A DNA stretch of 64,000 bases. Source: Poritiphilus flavus. Lineage in GTDB: Bacteria > Bacteroidota > Bacteroidia > Flavobacteriales > Flavobacteriaceae. The translations under genes and the position numbers were made by a program. The notes under the pieces are model-generated. The model was given only the letters and a program-made list of their open reading frames with translations, did no database searches and had not been told where the DNA came from. Below, one piece after another: positions 1 through 8,786 of this stretch. The stretch lies in NCBI RefSeq assembly GCF_009901585.1, contig NZ_WXYO01000006.1, forward strand, positions 486,541 to 550,540. Direction: 5' to 3'. Numbering within the stretch: position 1 is the stretch's first letter; each line of letters opens with the position of its first letter.

Positions 1-297
1 TTCTTTGACCATACTTTAAAAGGTATGAAATCTTCATGGCCACTTTCAACCGCCGACTTTCCGGAGCTAACATATGAGCATTAATGCATACATTGGTTTC
101 ATTCTCACAGCAGACCAAATAGCTGTCGAAGTCCGAGGGGTTTTCCCCTAAAGACAATCGGCAAGGCATTGAACCGTTCCCGTAGTCATCACTTATCTCT
201 TGTTTATCAAGAAATCTCCAACCAAACCACTGACCTCGATGGAGGTAAGCCGTGGCAATCTCTTCTTTTTGTGCCTGTGGTTAGGAATCTTCAACAT
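1..297 (-). pseudogene. partial, apparently frameshifted gene of unknown function (runs off left edge)
   Basis: Reading the minus strand, one frame is open from about position 280 to the window edge and reads like protein (for example the stretch AYLHRGQWFGWRFLDKQE, followed by several Cys, Trp and charged residues). It has no good start: an in-frame TAA lies at 281-283 and the first in-frame ATG is only at 167-169. A plausible start, ATG at 295-297, lies in another frame and joins this frame if one A is added to the five-A run at 266-270. So this is either a gene with a one-base lesion or sequencing error, or one starting at a non-ATG codon. It would be divergent from the antiporter gene, sharing a leader of about 105 bp. 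I do not recognise the family. Confidence 0.45.
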
Positions 298-402
298 TTT
301 GAATTGTTTATTGCTTTCCGCATATAAAATGACAATATACGAGGGCTTTGCTATTCCAAAAAGCCATTAAGTTTCGTATTTTTCGGATAAGAAAAACTAC
401 CA

Positions 403-1593
403 ATGCAACACCATATTCTCCTGAACCTTTTTGCCATTTTCGGTGTGGCAACAGCAGTGATCATTATTTGTAAGTTTCTAAAGATCCGGTATATTATCGG
501 CTACCTGATAACCGGGGTATTACTCAGCCCTAACACCTCCCAGTACTTCGCGGATATGGAGGAGGTGGAAGTCTACGCAGAGATAGGGATCATTCTTCTT
601 TTGTTTACCGTAGGCCTGGAATTTTCCTTCAGCAATCTTAAACGCATCAAGAATTACGTGCTGATAGGGGGTGCCTCTCAGGTTTTCTTTACTATATTCC
701 TAACGGCAGGGCTTATATGGCTGCTGATGCGGCCCTCAGTAGAAGAAAGCCTGTTTTGGGGTTTTCTTTATGCCCTGAGCAGCACGGCGATTGTAGTTAA
801 GGTATTGCAGGACAGCAACAAGATCAATACGCCCCATGGCAAGTTTATCCTGGCGGTCTTGCTGTTCCAGGATATCATGATCGTACCCCTAATGTTATTT
901 ACGCCCATTTTAGCAGGGGCCGGAGATAGCAGTCCTATGGAGGCTTTGCTATGGCTTTTGGGCAAGCTTGTTTTGATGGGAGGCATCGCCTACCTGCTGG
1001 CGCGGTTTATCATTCCATACTTTTTAAAGACCGTAATGAAGATCCAAAGTCAGGAAGTGTTCCTGATCGCCCTGGTTTTCATTGTTACCGGTATTGCCCT
1101 CTTAACGGAAAAATTAGGATTGTCCCTGGCCCTGGGAGCCTTTATCGCCGGACTCATTATTGCCGAAACGGATTATAATCGAATGGCCATTTCCTGCTTT
1201 CTACCGTTTCGCTATGTATTTATGAGCTTCTTTTTTATTTCTATGGGGATGCTTCTCAACTACCGGATTTTTGTCACTGATCTGGGATGGATCATCTTTT
1301 GGTTCTTCTTTGCATTAGTTGTCAAGGCTATTGCGGGTATCCTTGCGGTTAAGGTCATGAAGCTGGACTGGAAAACGGCTCTGGCGGTAGGTTTTTCAAT
1401 TGCTCAGATAGGGGAGTTCTCTTTTGTTCTCGCACAAAGCGGATTGAAATATGAACTAATCAGCCAAAATAACTATCAGATCTTTCTTGCGGTATCCATA
1501 CTTTTAATGTCTCTTACACCTTTTATTGTCAATAATGCAGAGCGTATCCATACCGTATTTGGAAGAATGTTCAAATTACAGACTCATGGATGA
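403..1593 (+). CDS. Kef-type (CPA2 family) cation:proton antiporter, membrane domain only
   Basis: Integral inner-membrane protein of 396 residues with about 11-12 hydrophobic helices. Family marks are the SSTAIV motif (residues 126-131), the FQDIMIVP segment around Asp157 and the LALGAFIAGLIIAE stretch. These fit the Na+/H+ exchanger fold of KefB/KefC-like and related antiporters, which exchange K+ or Na+ for H+. The protein stops after the last helix, so the cytoplasmic TrkA-N/RCK domain found in KefB and KefC is missing; this shorter form is common. The end overlaps the next gene by 8 bp, which points to translational coupling with a glutaredoxin-like protein. Substrate ion cannot be told from sequence. 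Confidence 0.88.
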   Translation: MQHHILLNLFAIFGVATAVIIICKFLKIRYIIGYLITGVLLSPNTSQYFADMEEVEVYAEIGIILLLFTVGLEFSFSNLKRIKNYVLIGGASQVFFTIFLTAGLIWLLMRPSVEESLFWGFLYALSSTAIVVKVLQDSNKINTPHGKFILAVLLFQDIMIVPLMLFTPILAGAGDSSPMEALLWLLGKLVLMGGIAYLLARFIIPYFLKTVMKIQSQEVFLIALVFIVTGIALLTEKLGLSLALGAFIAGLIIAETDYNRMAISCFLPFRYVFMSFFFISMGMLLNYRIFVTDLGWIIFWFFFALVVKAIAGILAVKVMKLDWKTALAVGFSIAQIGEFSFVLAQSGLKYELISQNNYQIFLAVSILLMSLTPFIVNNAERIHTVFGRMFKLQTHG

Positions 1594-1843
1594 AACGAAA
1601 CTAAAACTCTATGGAGCCGACTGGTGTACAAAGTCGTCTAACATCCGAAACTATCTACAGTCTATTTGGGTAGAGTTTGAAGATTACAATGTAGAAACGG
1701 ATGAGGAAGCCGAAAAGTATGTTAGGTCTCTTTACGACGGTAAGCTAAAATTCCCGACGATAACGTATGGGGATAGATTTCTTAAGAACCCTACCATTAA
1801 AGAACTGGATCAGTTCCTTGAGGAGGTAGGGATTGAAAAGTAG
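1586..1843 (+). CDS. small glutaredoxin-like protein, monothiol CxxS type
   Basis: Protein of 85 residues if started at the ATG overlapping the antiporter stop (1586). An upstream in-frame ATG at 1526 would lie deep inside the antiporter and add residues unlike the family. Sequence pattern is beta strand (LKLYGADW), then CTKS at residues 14-17, then a helix, with a later FPTITYGD segment like the cis-Pro loop (TVP/FPT) of thioredoxin-fold proteins. The second cysteine is Ser, as in monothiol glutaredoxins. Likely role: thiol redox or glutathione handling. Overlap with a Kef-like antiporter is suggestive because Kef systems are glutathione-gated, but a functional link is inference. Confidence 0.75.
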   Translation: MDETKLKLYGADWCTKSSNIRNYLQSIWVEFEDYNVETDEEAEKYVRSLYDGKLKFPTITYGDRFLKNPTIKELDQFLEEVGIEK

Positions 1844-1877
1844 TTGCTGAGGCCGATGGGCTGATGTTGAATTTTCC

Positions 1878-2684
1878 TTAATCACAGACCTGCTTTTTGC
1901 TAAAAGTGTCTGCTGCATCCAGAGCATCACCTTCCGCCATGTCTTCCTTGAAAAGCAGAAGCCTGTCAATACCGTGAAAGGAAGATCGTCCGGAAATTTC
2001 TATAAGATAAACCCCTTCTCCGGAGAAAGTGACGTAAATATTGTGAGCGTCGTGATCTGAAGTGGAGGCCTGCCACTTGAATTCATTGTTATTTCCACTT
2101 CGGTATATTTTAAACCAACCGTCTGAAGAAGCGCCTGCCGGATTGGGTTCTTTACCGGAACCTTCTGGATATACCACACTGCCGTCAGCTTTCTTACCAA
2201 AAAAATCATTGGCATCCGGGAAACGCAGCCAGGAATCGTTATGCTCTGTTCCGTCGTTACCCTGGGTAAAGGAAGATTTCCATAGAAAACGGTAGGTGCC
2301 CGTGGTCTTTATCGCGATAGGGAAAACCACTTTCCCTGAGCCCGGATTTCCCAAACTCTGATCGCCCTCCCAGACCATATAACCGTCACCGGAGAAACCG
2401 GACAGCTCGTTCTTAAGCACCCAGCCTTCGGGAAAATTACTGTTCTCAAACTCTATGGAAACCACCCCATTGCTCTCTTCAAAAAGAAAACCAACACTTT
2501 CCGGGCAATCGGAACCTTGTACGTTCTCACCCGCTTCTTCTCCATTCGGTTGCTCGGAATCGGGAGAATCCGGATCGGAAGAGGCTTCATCCGTACTACA
2601 TCCTATAAGGGCTATGCTGCTAAGAAGCAGGATGGCTATAAACAGTAAATCGCGTTTGGATCGGGATAGCTGTAGGTTTTTCAT
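1878..2684 (-). CDS. lipoprotein with carbohydrate-binding-like beta domain
   Basis: 268 residues. N-terminus has basic residues, a hydrophobic stretch and the lipobox ALIG-C with Cys29, then an acidic Ser/Asp/Glu-rich linker typical of surface-exposed Bacteroidota lipoproteins. The rest is aromatic-rich and predicted beta: segments such as DGYMVWEGDQ, GTYRFLWKSSF and SFHGIDRLLLF resemble the C-terminal beta domains found beside glycoside hydrolases and in PHB-depolymerase-like proteins that hold sugar ligands. No catalytic motif was seen. Convergent with the glutaredoxin-like gene, only 34 bp between stops. Binding function is a guess from composition. Confidence 0.75.
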   Translation of the reverse strand: MKNLQLSRSKRDLLFIAILLLSSIALIGCSTDEASSDPDSPDSEQPNGEEAGENVQGSDCPESVGFLFEESNGVVSIEFENSNFPEGWVLKNELSGFSGDGYMVWEGDQSLGNPGSGKVVFPIAIKTTGTYRFLWKSSFTQGNDGTEHNDSWLRFPDANDFFGKKADGSVVYPEGSGKEPNPAGASSDGWFKIYRSGNNNEFKWQASTSDHDAHNIYVTFSGEGVYLIEISGRSSFHGIDRLLLFKEDMAEGDALDAADTFSKKQVCD

Positions 2685-2834
2685 AAGACAGGGCTTTTCC
2701 CGAAAAAACGGGCTTTTGAGGACCTTATTGCCGCCAGATCCCTGTTTTAGACGAAATACGATAAAATTCTTCCCCTACCAGGTTTGACAGACGGAAAACT
2801 CCATGAATGCTGAGGAGTTAAAAGCCCGCTCAGG

Positions 2835-3785
2835 CTATTCATAATCCAACCCTATTTCATCGCATATGGTTTGCAAATATTTCATCCCCAAGACACTTTC
2901 CCTTGCAAAATCCTCAGTAGCTACAGGATTTCGATACACTCCAGGAACACTTTCGCCACCTCTGGAAACCCCTGGTACGTCTTCCAGTTCAATGGAAACC
3001 ACACCATCAAAACCGGTTTCCTTTAAGGCGATGAACATTTCTTTCCAATCAATTTTTCCCTGACCTGGGCGCCAGTGTACATTGGTTACCGCATCATTGT
3101 CCGAAACATGCAAATGTTTTATTCTGTTACCCAGTTGATAAACGGAAACATTGGGAAAGTCGCCCACAGGGAACAAATGGCTGGGATCAAAATTCAGGCA
3201 CAAAGCATCTGAATCAACATGTTCAAACAGCCGCAAAGCCCCAGAGGTATTAGCTACATACGCATAAGGATGGGGTTCGATGGAATGGAAAAGGCCATTC
3301 GCCTCACAATGATCAGCACAGGCTTGAACGGCAGCGACATAGGACTTGTAATTTCCGTCCCAGTTTAATCCCCTTGGCATAGGTGCGGTAAAGAGCTGAA
3401 CCAGGGGTTTGTGTGTATGCCAGGGAAATTCTTCACCGAAACGCATCCCAAATGGCCAGGCACTAACGCTGTTAATGATCTTTGTACCCAATTCCAACCC
3501 GATGTCAGCAGCTTGTTTGAAATCTTCAAGAGCAGACTTTCGTTTATCTGGCTCTGGGTGCGACAGGTCGAACTGGCTAAAGACAAACTGGGACAATTCC
3601 AGGCCTTCACCACTCAGAATGGCTCTGAGTTCCTTTACTTTGGAGGTCGTGTAATAATCCTTCAAAAAACCCGGATTCCACGCAATTAATTCAATGGCTT
3701 TAAAGCCAAGTCCGGAAATTCTTTTAATTACGTTCTCATATGGGGGATCCCATTGAAATGGCCAGGATGATGCTCCGAATTTCAT
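2835..3785 (-). CDS. sugar phosphate isomerase/epimerase family protein (TIM barrel)
   Basis: 316 residues, the usual size for the xylose isomerase-like / AP endonuclease 2 TIM-barrel family. Visible metal-site style motifs are SIEPHPY, NFDPSHLF, HLHVSDND and VSIELEDVPG, giving the Glu, Asp, His, Glu set spaced as in the family. Starts MKFGASSWPFQW, a normal beta-1 strand; no signal peptide, so cytoplasmic. Members isomerise or epimerise ketoses, inositol derivatives or hydroxypyruvate; the exact substrate is not visible. Stands alone: the next minus-strand gene is about 150 bp downstream and the AraC-type regulator is divergent from it. Confidence 0.85.
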   Translation of the reverse strand: MKFGASSWPFQWDPPYENVIKRISGLGFKAIELIAWNPGFLKDYYTTSKVKELRAILSGEGLELSQFVFSQFDLSHPEPDKRKSALEDFKQAADIGLELGTKIINSVSAWPFGMRFGEEFPWHTHKPLVQLFTAPMPRGLNWDGNYKSYVAAVQACADHCEANGLFHSIEPHPYAYVANTSGALRLFEHVDSDALCLNFDPSHLFPVGDFPNVSVYQLGNRIKHLHVSDNDAVTNVHWRPGQGKIDWKEMFIALKETGFDGVVSIELEDVPGVSRGGESVPGVYRNPVATEDFARESVLGMKYLQTICDEIGLDYE

Positions 3786-4009
3786 TGATATATTTTTAAA
3801 TCTTTGCCGTCCAATATTAAAATTGGACTGTATACAATTTACAGCTAAAAAGATAAACTTCAGCCAAATTTCTGATGTGTATTTTAAGAGGCGAGCTTCC
3901 TTTGAAGTCCCTAAAGTGAGTATTATAGATAGATGTAGAACTAAAACAATATTAAAATCAGAGACGGTAATCCATTTTTCACGAACTTTCCTTCGGCAAT
4001 CCGGAAGGT

Positions 4010-4855
4010 ATGAGTAGCAATATCGTATATCATAGACATGAGCCTCGCGCTGATCTAAAAAAAGAGATCAACTATATCTGGTTTATGGAGACCGAAGAGG
4101 GAGAAGAGCAGGAAACTCCGGACTTGCTGATCCCTGACGGTTATCCTGAAATTATTTTTGTCCTTAAAGGCTCCTATCGCAAAAGGCCCCTGGCAGATTC
4201 CAGCAGGGTGGAAGTAGTTGACAGATCCAGTGTTGTTGGACTTCAGCAAAGGTCTTTACTGGTTAAGCGGGTGGGGCCGGTTCGGCTGATTGGCATAAAA
4301 TTCAAACCTATAGGATTTTACCATTGTTTTGGAGAAAAGGCGATACAAACAGCCGGAAAAACTGAGGCCCTGGAGGTGTTGGAAGCACCCTGGCTAATGG
4401 ATTTGGAACAAGAATTAAAGACATTGGATTCTTTAAGTCCTATGCAGTCGGTTATAAGTGAGTACATAAGCAGGCAACTTGTAGGGCAAAGTGTTTTACC
4501 AAAAGAAATGGTCTTAGACAAATGCATCAACGCGATAATAGATGCGAATGGCAGCATTTCCCTAGAAACCCTGGCAGAAAAGGTGGGTAAGGGTAAGCGA
4601 CAGATCCAACGATATTTCAGGGAATACATAGGTATGTCCCCTAAGAAGTTCTGCAGCTTGATCCGCTTTAAGTCCGTGTATAAGCAAAACGTGCTTTCCG
4701 ATTCCGCCCTGGGCCATTTTTTTGATCATGGCTATTTTGATCAGAGCCATTACATAAAGGATTTCAGGGCCAAGCTTGGCATCACTCCATCTGATACCCT
4801 ATCCCGGGAATTCAAAGCCCAAAATGAGATCGCTAAAAAAAGCATCCGCACATGA
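4010..4855 (+). CDS. AraC-family transcriptional regulator
   Basis: 281 residues. N-terminal ligand-sensing half begins VYHRHEPRADLKKEINYIW and contains a PDGYPEIIFVL segment typical of the DUF6597-type sensor domain of AraC regulators. The C-terminal half, from about residue 165, carries the two helix-turn-helix units; the second has the hallmark GYFDQSHYIKDFRAKLGITPS. Divergent from the isomerase gene with a 224 bp intergenic region, and followed after 63 bp by the SnoaL-like gene and then the aldo/keto reductase. It probably controls one or both neighbours, which is inference from position. Confidence 0.9.
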   Translation: MSSNIVYHRHEPRADLKKEINYIWFMETEEGEEQETPDLLIPDGYPEIIFVLKGSYRKRPLADSSRVEVVDRSSVVGLQQRSLLVKRVGPVRLIGIKFKPIGFYHCFGEKAIQTAGKTEALEVLEAPWLMDLEQELKTLDSLSPMQSVISEYISRQLVGQSVLPKEMVLDKCINAIIDANGSISLETLAEKVGKGKRQIQRYFREYIGMSPKKFCSLIRFKSVYKQNVLSDSALGHFFDHGYFDQSHYIKDFRAKLGITPSDTLSREFKAQNEIAKKSIRT

Positions 4856-4918
4856 CGCCTTTTTACTATACCTGAGAATGCCAGCGCACTACTTTAGCCC
4901 CAAACTAAAAGTGCGAAA

Positions 4919-5404
4919 ATGAATTCTACCACTTTAAAATACCTTTTACGGTCTCTTAGACCTGTATTTATATTGCTCTTTCTTCAAGCTAATGTACTCA
5001 CGGCGCAAACGGATCCCAAAGAACAGGCTATTGATGACATTAAGGACGCTCTAAGACTGGAAACCCAGTACTTTCTTCAAAGAGACCTGCGAGCATGGGA
5101 AGGGCAATGGTCTCACGAGCATTTTGTTATGAAGTGCTATATCAGGGATGGCAAATACCTGGAGCAAAAGGGTTGGCCGGTTATCAGACAATCTGCATTA
5201 GATTATATGCAAGCCCATCCTGAGCCCGAGCAGATCACCATGGAGGTTCCGGAATATGAAATAAGTGTTTTTGAAAGCTCAGCCTTTGTATCCTACATCC
5301 AACCCGACCCGATACGAGGTAAAAAAAGGGAGATCCGTTTGATGGTCAGGGAAAATGGTCGTTGGAAGATAGGATATATGAGTACTAATTATTTAACGGA
5401 TTAA
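4919..5404 (+). CDS. secreted SnoaL/NTF2-like protein
   Basis: 161 residues. Signal peptide: basic start, hydrophobic stretch FILLFLQANVLTAQ, cleavage likely after TAQ near residue 30. The mature part starts with a helix (IDDIKDALRLETQYFLQRDLRAWEGQW) and ends in beta strands with VRENGRWKIGYMST, the layout of the cone-shaped NTF2/SnoaL/DUF4440 fold. No specific catalytic set is visible. Ends 1 bp before the aldo/keto reductase start, so the two are very likely co-transcribed. Likely periplasmic; ligand unknown. Confidence 0.75.
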   Translation: MNSTTLKYLLRSLRPVFILLFLQANVLTAQTDPKEQAIDDIKDALRLETQYFLQRDLRAWEGQWSHEHFVMKCYIRDGKYLEQKGWPVIRQSALDYMQAHPEPEQITMEVPEYEISVFESSAFVSYIQPDPIRGKKREIRLMVRENGRWKIGYMSTNYLTD

Positions 5405-5405
5405 T

Positions 5406-6374
5406 ATGAAACGGATCAATTTAGGGAATATCGGGCTGGAGGTGTCCCAACTTTGCCTGGGAACCATGTATTTTGGAACTAAAACGGATCAGAGTCAATC
5501 TGAAAAGCTCTTGGATTACTTTACGGATCAGGGAGGTAATTTTATTGATACTTCAAACAATTACGCCTTCTGGATGGAAGATGCCTGCGGAGATGAAAGC
5601 GAGACGGTTCTTGGTAAGTGGTTAAAAAGGCGCGGGAAACGTGAGCATGTGGTCCTGGCAACCAAATGCGGGGCAAGGCCTGTTGATTATACCGGGGATC
5701 TGGGATCTATTAAGCTCGAGGGATTATCGTATAAAACCATTATCAATGCCGTTGAACAGAGCCTGAAGCGACTGCAAACAGATTATCTGGATGTGATCTA
5801 TGGACATGTGGATTTTATGGAATATCCCATAGATGAACGCCTCAAGGCATTTACCTTGTTAGAGGAGCAAGGGAAGATCCGGTTTGCAGGTTCCAGCAAT
5901 ACCATGGCGTGGAGACTTGCTGAAAGTCAGTTGTACAGTAAAGAGCACGCTTATGTTAATTACAGCTTTGCACAACAGCGATATACTTTCCTAAGACCCA
6001 GGTATACCGCAGACTTTTGGGTTCAGATATTGTTGGAGGAAGAAATGCTGAACTATGGAAAACATCATCCGGAGCTGACGATTGTAGCCTATGCCACTTT
6101 GCTGTCCGGTTTCTACGGCAAAAAAGATGCAGCCATACCGGAGGAATACGATACAGAAGACAGTCGTCTCAGGCTTTTAGCCTTAAGCGAATTAGCAAAG
6201 CGGAAATCCTGTACCATGAATCAGCTTGTATTGGCGTGGATCATGGCCCATACACCCAGGATCATCCCGATTATTTCGGGAAGCAAAGTGTCACAGTTGG
6301 AGGAAAGCCTTGGCGCTGTAAATATTGAACTATCCGGTGAAGAGCACTTTTTTCTGAGCAATTCAGGATTGTGA
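5406..6374 (+). CDS. aldo/keto reductase
   Basis: 322 residues, standard length for a monomeric (alpha/beta)8 NADPH-dependent aldo/keto reductase. The catalytic tetrad can be assigned: Asp48 (FIDTSNNY), Tyr53, Lys87 (LATKCGARP) and His134 (VIYGHVDFME). The C-terminal nucleotide-site segment is IIPIISGSKVSQLEESLGAV. Closest in pattern to the YajO/IolS-like group of oxidoreductases (NLGNIGLEVSQLCLGTMYFG start). Substrate unknown. Immediately downstream of the SnoaL-like gene. The following 277 bp hold no gene; a short GC hairpin at 6415-6429 (TCCCG/CGGGA) may end the transcript. Confidence 0.92.
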   Translation: MKRINLGNIGLEVSQLCLGTMYFGTKTDQSQSEKLLDYFTDQGGNFIDTSNNYAFWMEDACGDESETVLGKWLKRRGKREHVVLATKCGARPVDYTGDLGSIKLEGLSYKTIINAVEQSLKRLQTDYLDVIYGHVDFMEYPIDERLKAFTLLEEQGKIRFAGSSNTMAWRLAESQLYSKEHAYVNYSFAQQRYTFLRPRYTADFWVQILLEEEMLNYGKHHPELTIVAYATLLSGFYGKKDAAIPEEYDTEDSRLRLLALSELAKRKSCTMNQLVLAWIMAHTPRIIPIISGSKVSQLEESLGAVNIELSGEEHFFLSNSGL

Positions 6375-6651
6375 TATTACCTTCGCTCAAAGGAAACTTC
6401 AATAAGCCGAAAAGTCCCGCAATACGGGAGTTTATACATTCCTATTGAAATTCAAAAAGTTAGGCTTAGGAGGTCAGCCAGAAAATAGCTATATTTAGGA
6501 AGCCGCTTGTCCTAAAGAGAACTTCATCACCATCCTTTAGTGTTTTCACCAGGATAGCGGGGTATACGACAAATACGCACCGCAGGACTGTGGTGTGGGG
6601 CTAACTGAAATTCTAAGAAACTAATCAATTGTAAATGTAAAACCATAAAGT

Positions 6652-7032
6652 ATGCAAACAGAAGCGGTATATTCAAGTGATCTCGCATTTAATTTGGAAA
6701 TTTGGAAAAGGGAACTGAAATTTCACAGATCCGAATTAGAAATGTTTCAGCAAAAGCTGGAAGAAATCGCCAGAAGAAAAGACGGCAAACAATCTTCATA
6801 CGAGCTGGAAAAATTTCAAAACAGATTGATCATAGAGAAGGTCGCTGCCAGTAAACTGCTACACCGCTGCAGGGCTAAACTGGGTAATCTTCACAGTGCC
6901 GATCACTATAAAAACGTGGATGGGGAGCTACAGTACGAAAAGCGCTCACTGTATGACGACCTTAAGCACTATATTAAATTACACTATGAATTCAAGGAAG
7001 GCATTATGGACTTCTTTCTGAAATGGTTGTGA
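6652..7032 (+). CDS. small coiled-coil protein of unknown function
   Basis: 126 residues, highly charged (many Glu, Lys, Arg), no signal peptide and no membrane segment. Long amphipathic helices are evident from the heptad-like spacing of Leu, Ile and Phe (WKRELKFHRSELEMFQQKLE and later segments). I know no family for it; comparable short helical proteins are frequent in flavobacteria. It has its own leader and is followed by a convincing terminator at 7065-7089, so it is probably a single-gene transcript. Confidence 0.7.
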   Translation: MQTEAVYSSDLAFNLEIWKRELKFHRSELEMFQQKLEEIARRKDGKQSSYELEKFQNRLIIEKVAASKLLHRCRAKLGNLHSADHYKNVDGELQYEKRSLYDDLKHYIKLHYEFKEGIMDFFLKWL

Positions 7033-7064
7033 TTTAATCCGCATAAAATAATTTGAGGTATAGG

Positions 7065-7089
7065 GCCCCGTTCTTACGGGGCTTTATTT
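7065..7089 (+). terminator. rho-independent terminator after the coiled-coil gene
   Basis: Stem GCCCCGT / ACGGGGC (7 bp, perfect) with a TCTT loop, followed by the T-rich tract TTTATTTGT. Lies 33 bp after the stop of the coiled-coil gene. Confidence 0.8.
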
Positions 7090-7151
7090 GTATGATCGGA
7101 GAACAATCACCAATGGAAAACCTACACTTCGAATAAAAACCTGCACATACC

Positions 7152-7583
7152 ATGACAAATTGGGAGTTTAAACATTCGGTTTATACCAGGGCAAAGCGAA
7201 AAACAGCCTGGGATTTTCTTACGGACATGTCTAACCAGCTTAGAATGGAGCCTGGGATTGAGGATATTGAGTTGGACGGTCCTTTTGCCAATGGCACTAA
7301 TGGGCGGACCATAGCCAAAACCCATACTCAGGAATGGCAGCTTAGTGAGGTGATTGAAGGACAACAGTTTACGATCACTGGCCAGACCCCTGAACAGGAA
7401 CTTAGCCTGAGCTTCTCCTGGGAATTTGAGGATGAAGGAGCAGGGACCCGTTTAACACAAACCATAAAAGGTAGCGCGGCTGATATTTCGGCTTATCAGG
7501 AAATATTTCACGGGATGGAAGAGAATGCACCAAAGCAGATGGCTCGTCTGGTTGAGGAATTGGACCAGCCTGATACTATCTAA
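7152..7583 (+). CDS. SRPBCC (START-like) domain protein
   Basis: 143 residues matching the size and pattern of polyketide-cyclase/AHSA1-like SRPBCC proteins: an N-terminal strand (EFKHSVYTRAKRKTAWDFLTD), a middle run of strands (GRTIAKTHTQEWQLSEVIEG, FSWEFEDEGAGTRLTQTI) and a long C-terminal helix (MEENAPKQMARLVEELD). Such proteins bind hydrophobic ligands in a deep cavity; no ligand can be deduced. Cytoplasmic. Stands just ahead of the GyrI-like operon on the same strand but 120 bp away, with a candidate promoter between. Confidence 0.8.
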   Translation: MTNWEFKHSVYTRAKRKTAWDFLTDMSNQLRMEPGIEDIELDGPFANGTNGRTIAKTHTQEWQLSEVIEGQQFTITGQTPEQELSLSFSWEFEDEGAGTRLTQTIKGSAADISAYQEIFHGMEENAPKQMARLVEELDQPDTI

Positions 7584-7679
7584 TTAAGGTACAATAGGGA
7601 CAATCGGATACCTTAGTATTATCATCACATAATAAAATCTTTTGGCTCTTGTTGACATAGGGTTGTCATTCCGCTGCTT

Positions 7680-7687
7680 TACTTTTG
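7680..7687 (+). promoter_or_regulatory. candidate Bacteroidota -7 promoter element (TAnnTTTG)
   Basis: TACTTTTG matches the -7 consensus of the Bacteroidota housekeeping sigma factor and lies 16 bp before the GyrI-like start. No TTTG/TTG box sits at the ideal distance upstream (nearest TTG at 7663-7665 and 7652-7654), so support is moderate. Confidence 0.35.
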
Positions 7688-7703
7688 ATTTGAAGTAATT
7701 CCA

Positions 7704-8357
7704 ATGACAACCTTGAACACTATGGGAACAAAGCACGAATGGCGTAAAGCGGAAAAAGCACTGTATCTTCCAAAAAAAGAACCCGAATTGGTATCGGTTC
7801 CAGCTCAAAAGTTTATCTGCATTTCGGGCGAAGGCAATCCCAATGGTCAGTATTTCGCCGATTGTGTATCGGTATTGTATGCAATCTCATACGCCATCAA
7901 AATGAATTCTAAAAAAATGGAATCACCTCCAGAGGGCTATTTTGATTATACTGTATATCCCTTAGAGGGGCTATGGGACTTAAACGAGGAAGCCAAAAAC
8001 CGGATTGACGGAAGCTGGAATAAAGAAGAACTGGTCTTTAAACTGATGATACGACAACCTGATTTTGTTACGGAGGGTTTTTATGACAAAATGATGGAAC
8101 TTACCAAAAAGAAAAAACCACATCCATTACTGGAAGATCTAAGATTTGAAACCATAACCGATGGTAAATGCATTCAAATGATGCATGTAGGACCTTATGA
8201 CAATGAACCTGAAAGTTTTAACCAAATGGAACAATTCGCAGAAGGGCAAGGGTTTCAAAGGCTCTCCAAAACTCATAGGGAAATCTATATTTCAGATTTT
8301 AGAAAAGTGGCCTCGGAAAACTTAAAAACAGTATTGCGATTTAAAATTAAACCATAA
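7704..8357 (+). CDS. GyrI-like small-molecule-binding domain protein
   Basis: 217 residues. The segments SVPAQKFICISGEGNPNG near the N-terminus, and later GKCIQMMHVGPYDNEPESFNQ and THREIYISDFRKV, are typical of stand-alone GyrI-like (AraC effector-binding-like, SOUL/BRE1 superfamily) proteins that bind aromatic or cationic small molecules and may hydrolyse xenobiotics. No HTH is attached. An internal ATG at 7722 (MGTKHEWRK) is an alternative start. Its stop overlaps the next ATG (TAATG), making it the first gene of a tight three-gene run with VOC and AlkD-like proteins; this suggests a toxicant or alkylation response. Confidence 0.85.
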   Translation: MTTLNTMGTKHEWRKAEKALYLPKKEPELVSVPAQKFICISGEGNPNGQYFADCVSVLYAISYAIKMNSKKMESPPEGYFDYTVYPLEGLWDLNEEAKNRIDGSWNKEELVFKLMIRQPDFVTEGFYDKMMELTKKKKPHPLLEDLRFETITDGKCIQMMHVGPYDNEPESFNQMEQFAEGQGFQRLSKTHREIYISDFRKVASENLKTVLRFKIKP

Positions 8358-8785
8358 TGGAACAACGCTTAACTATCGTAGGATTAGGAGTAAATGATCT
8401 AAAGATATCCAATCACTTTTACGAAGAGATTATTGGATGGCAGAAACTACCATCCAGCAATGACAGTATTAGTTTTTTTCAACTCAACGGTATTTTACTG
8501 TCCCTTTATCCCAGGGAAAAACTGGCTGAGGACGCCCAGGTACCTCACGAAGGAAGTGGTTTCAAAGCCTTTACTCTGGCTTACAATACCAGAACGAAAG
8601 AAGAAGTTGACAGCCTTATCAAAGCGTTGGAAAACAAGGGTGTAACTATAGTAAAACAACCCGAAGAGGTATTCTGGGGCGGATATAGCAGCTATATTTC
8701 CGACCCTGATGGAAACCTTTGGGAAATAGCTTTCAATCCTTTTTTACCCTTGGATGAAAAGGGAAACGCAATAGGACAGGAATAG
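8357..8785 (+). CDS. VOC family protein (glyoxalase/bleomycin-resistance fold)
   Basis: 142 residues with two beta-alpha-beta-beta-beta halves: first ERLTIVGLGVNDLKISNHFYEEIIGW-like opening (written here in part), second ending in GGYSSYISDPDGNLWEIAFNP, the hallmark of the vicinal oxygen chelate superfamily. Members use a metal site for glyoxalase, dioxygenase or antibiotic-binding roles; activity cannot be fixed from sequence. Start overlaps the stop of the GyrI-like gene by one base and its stop is one base before the AlkD-like start, so translation is likely coupled. Confidence 0.88.
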   Translation: MEQRLTIVGLGVNDLKISNHFYEEIIGWQKLPSSNDSISFFQLNGILLSLYPREKLAEDAQVPHEGSGFKAFTLAYNTRTKEEVDSLIKALENKGVTIVKQPEEVFWGGYSSYISDPDGNLWEIAFNPFLPLDEKGNAIGQE

Positions 8786-8786
8786 C

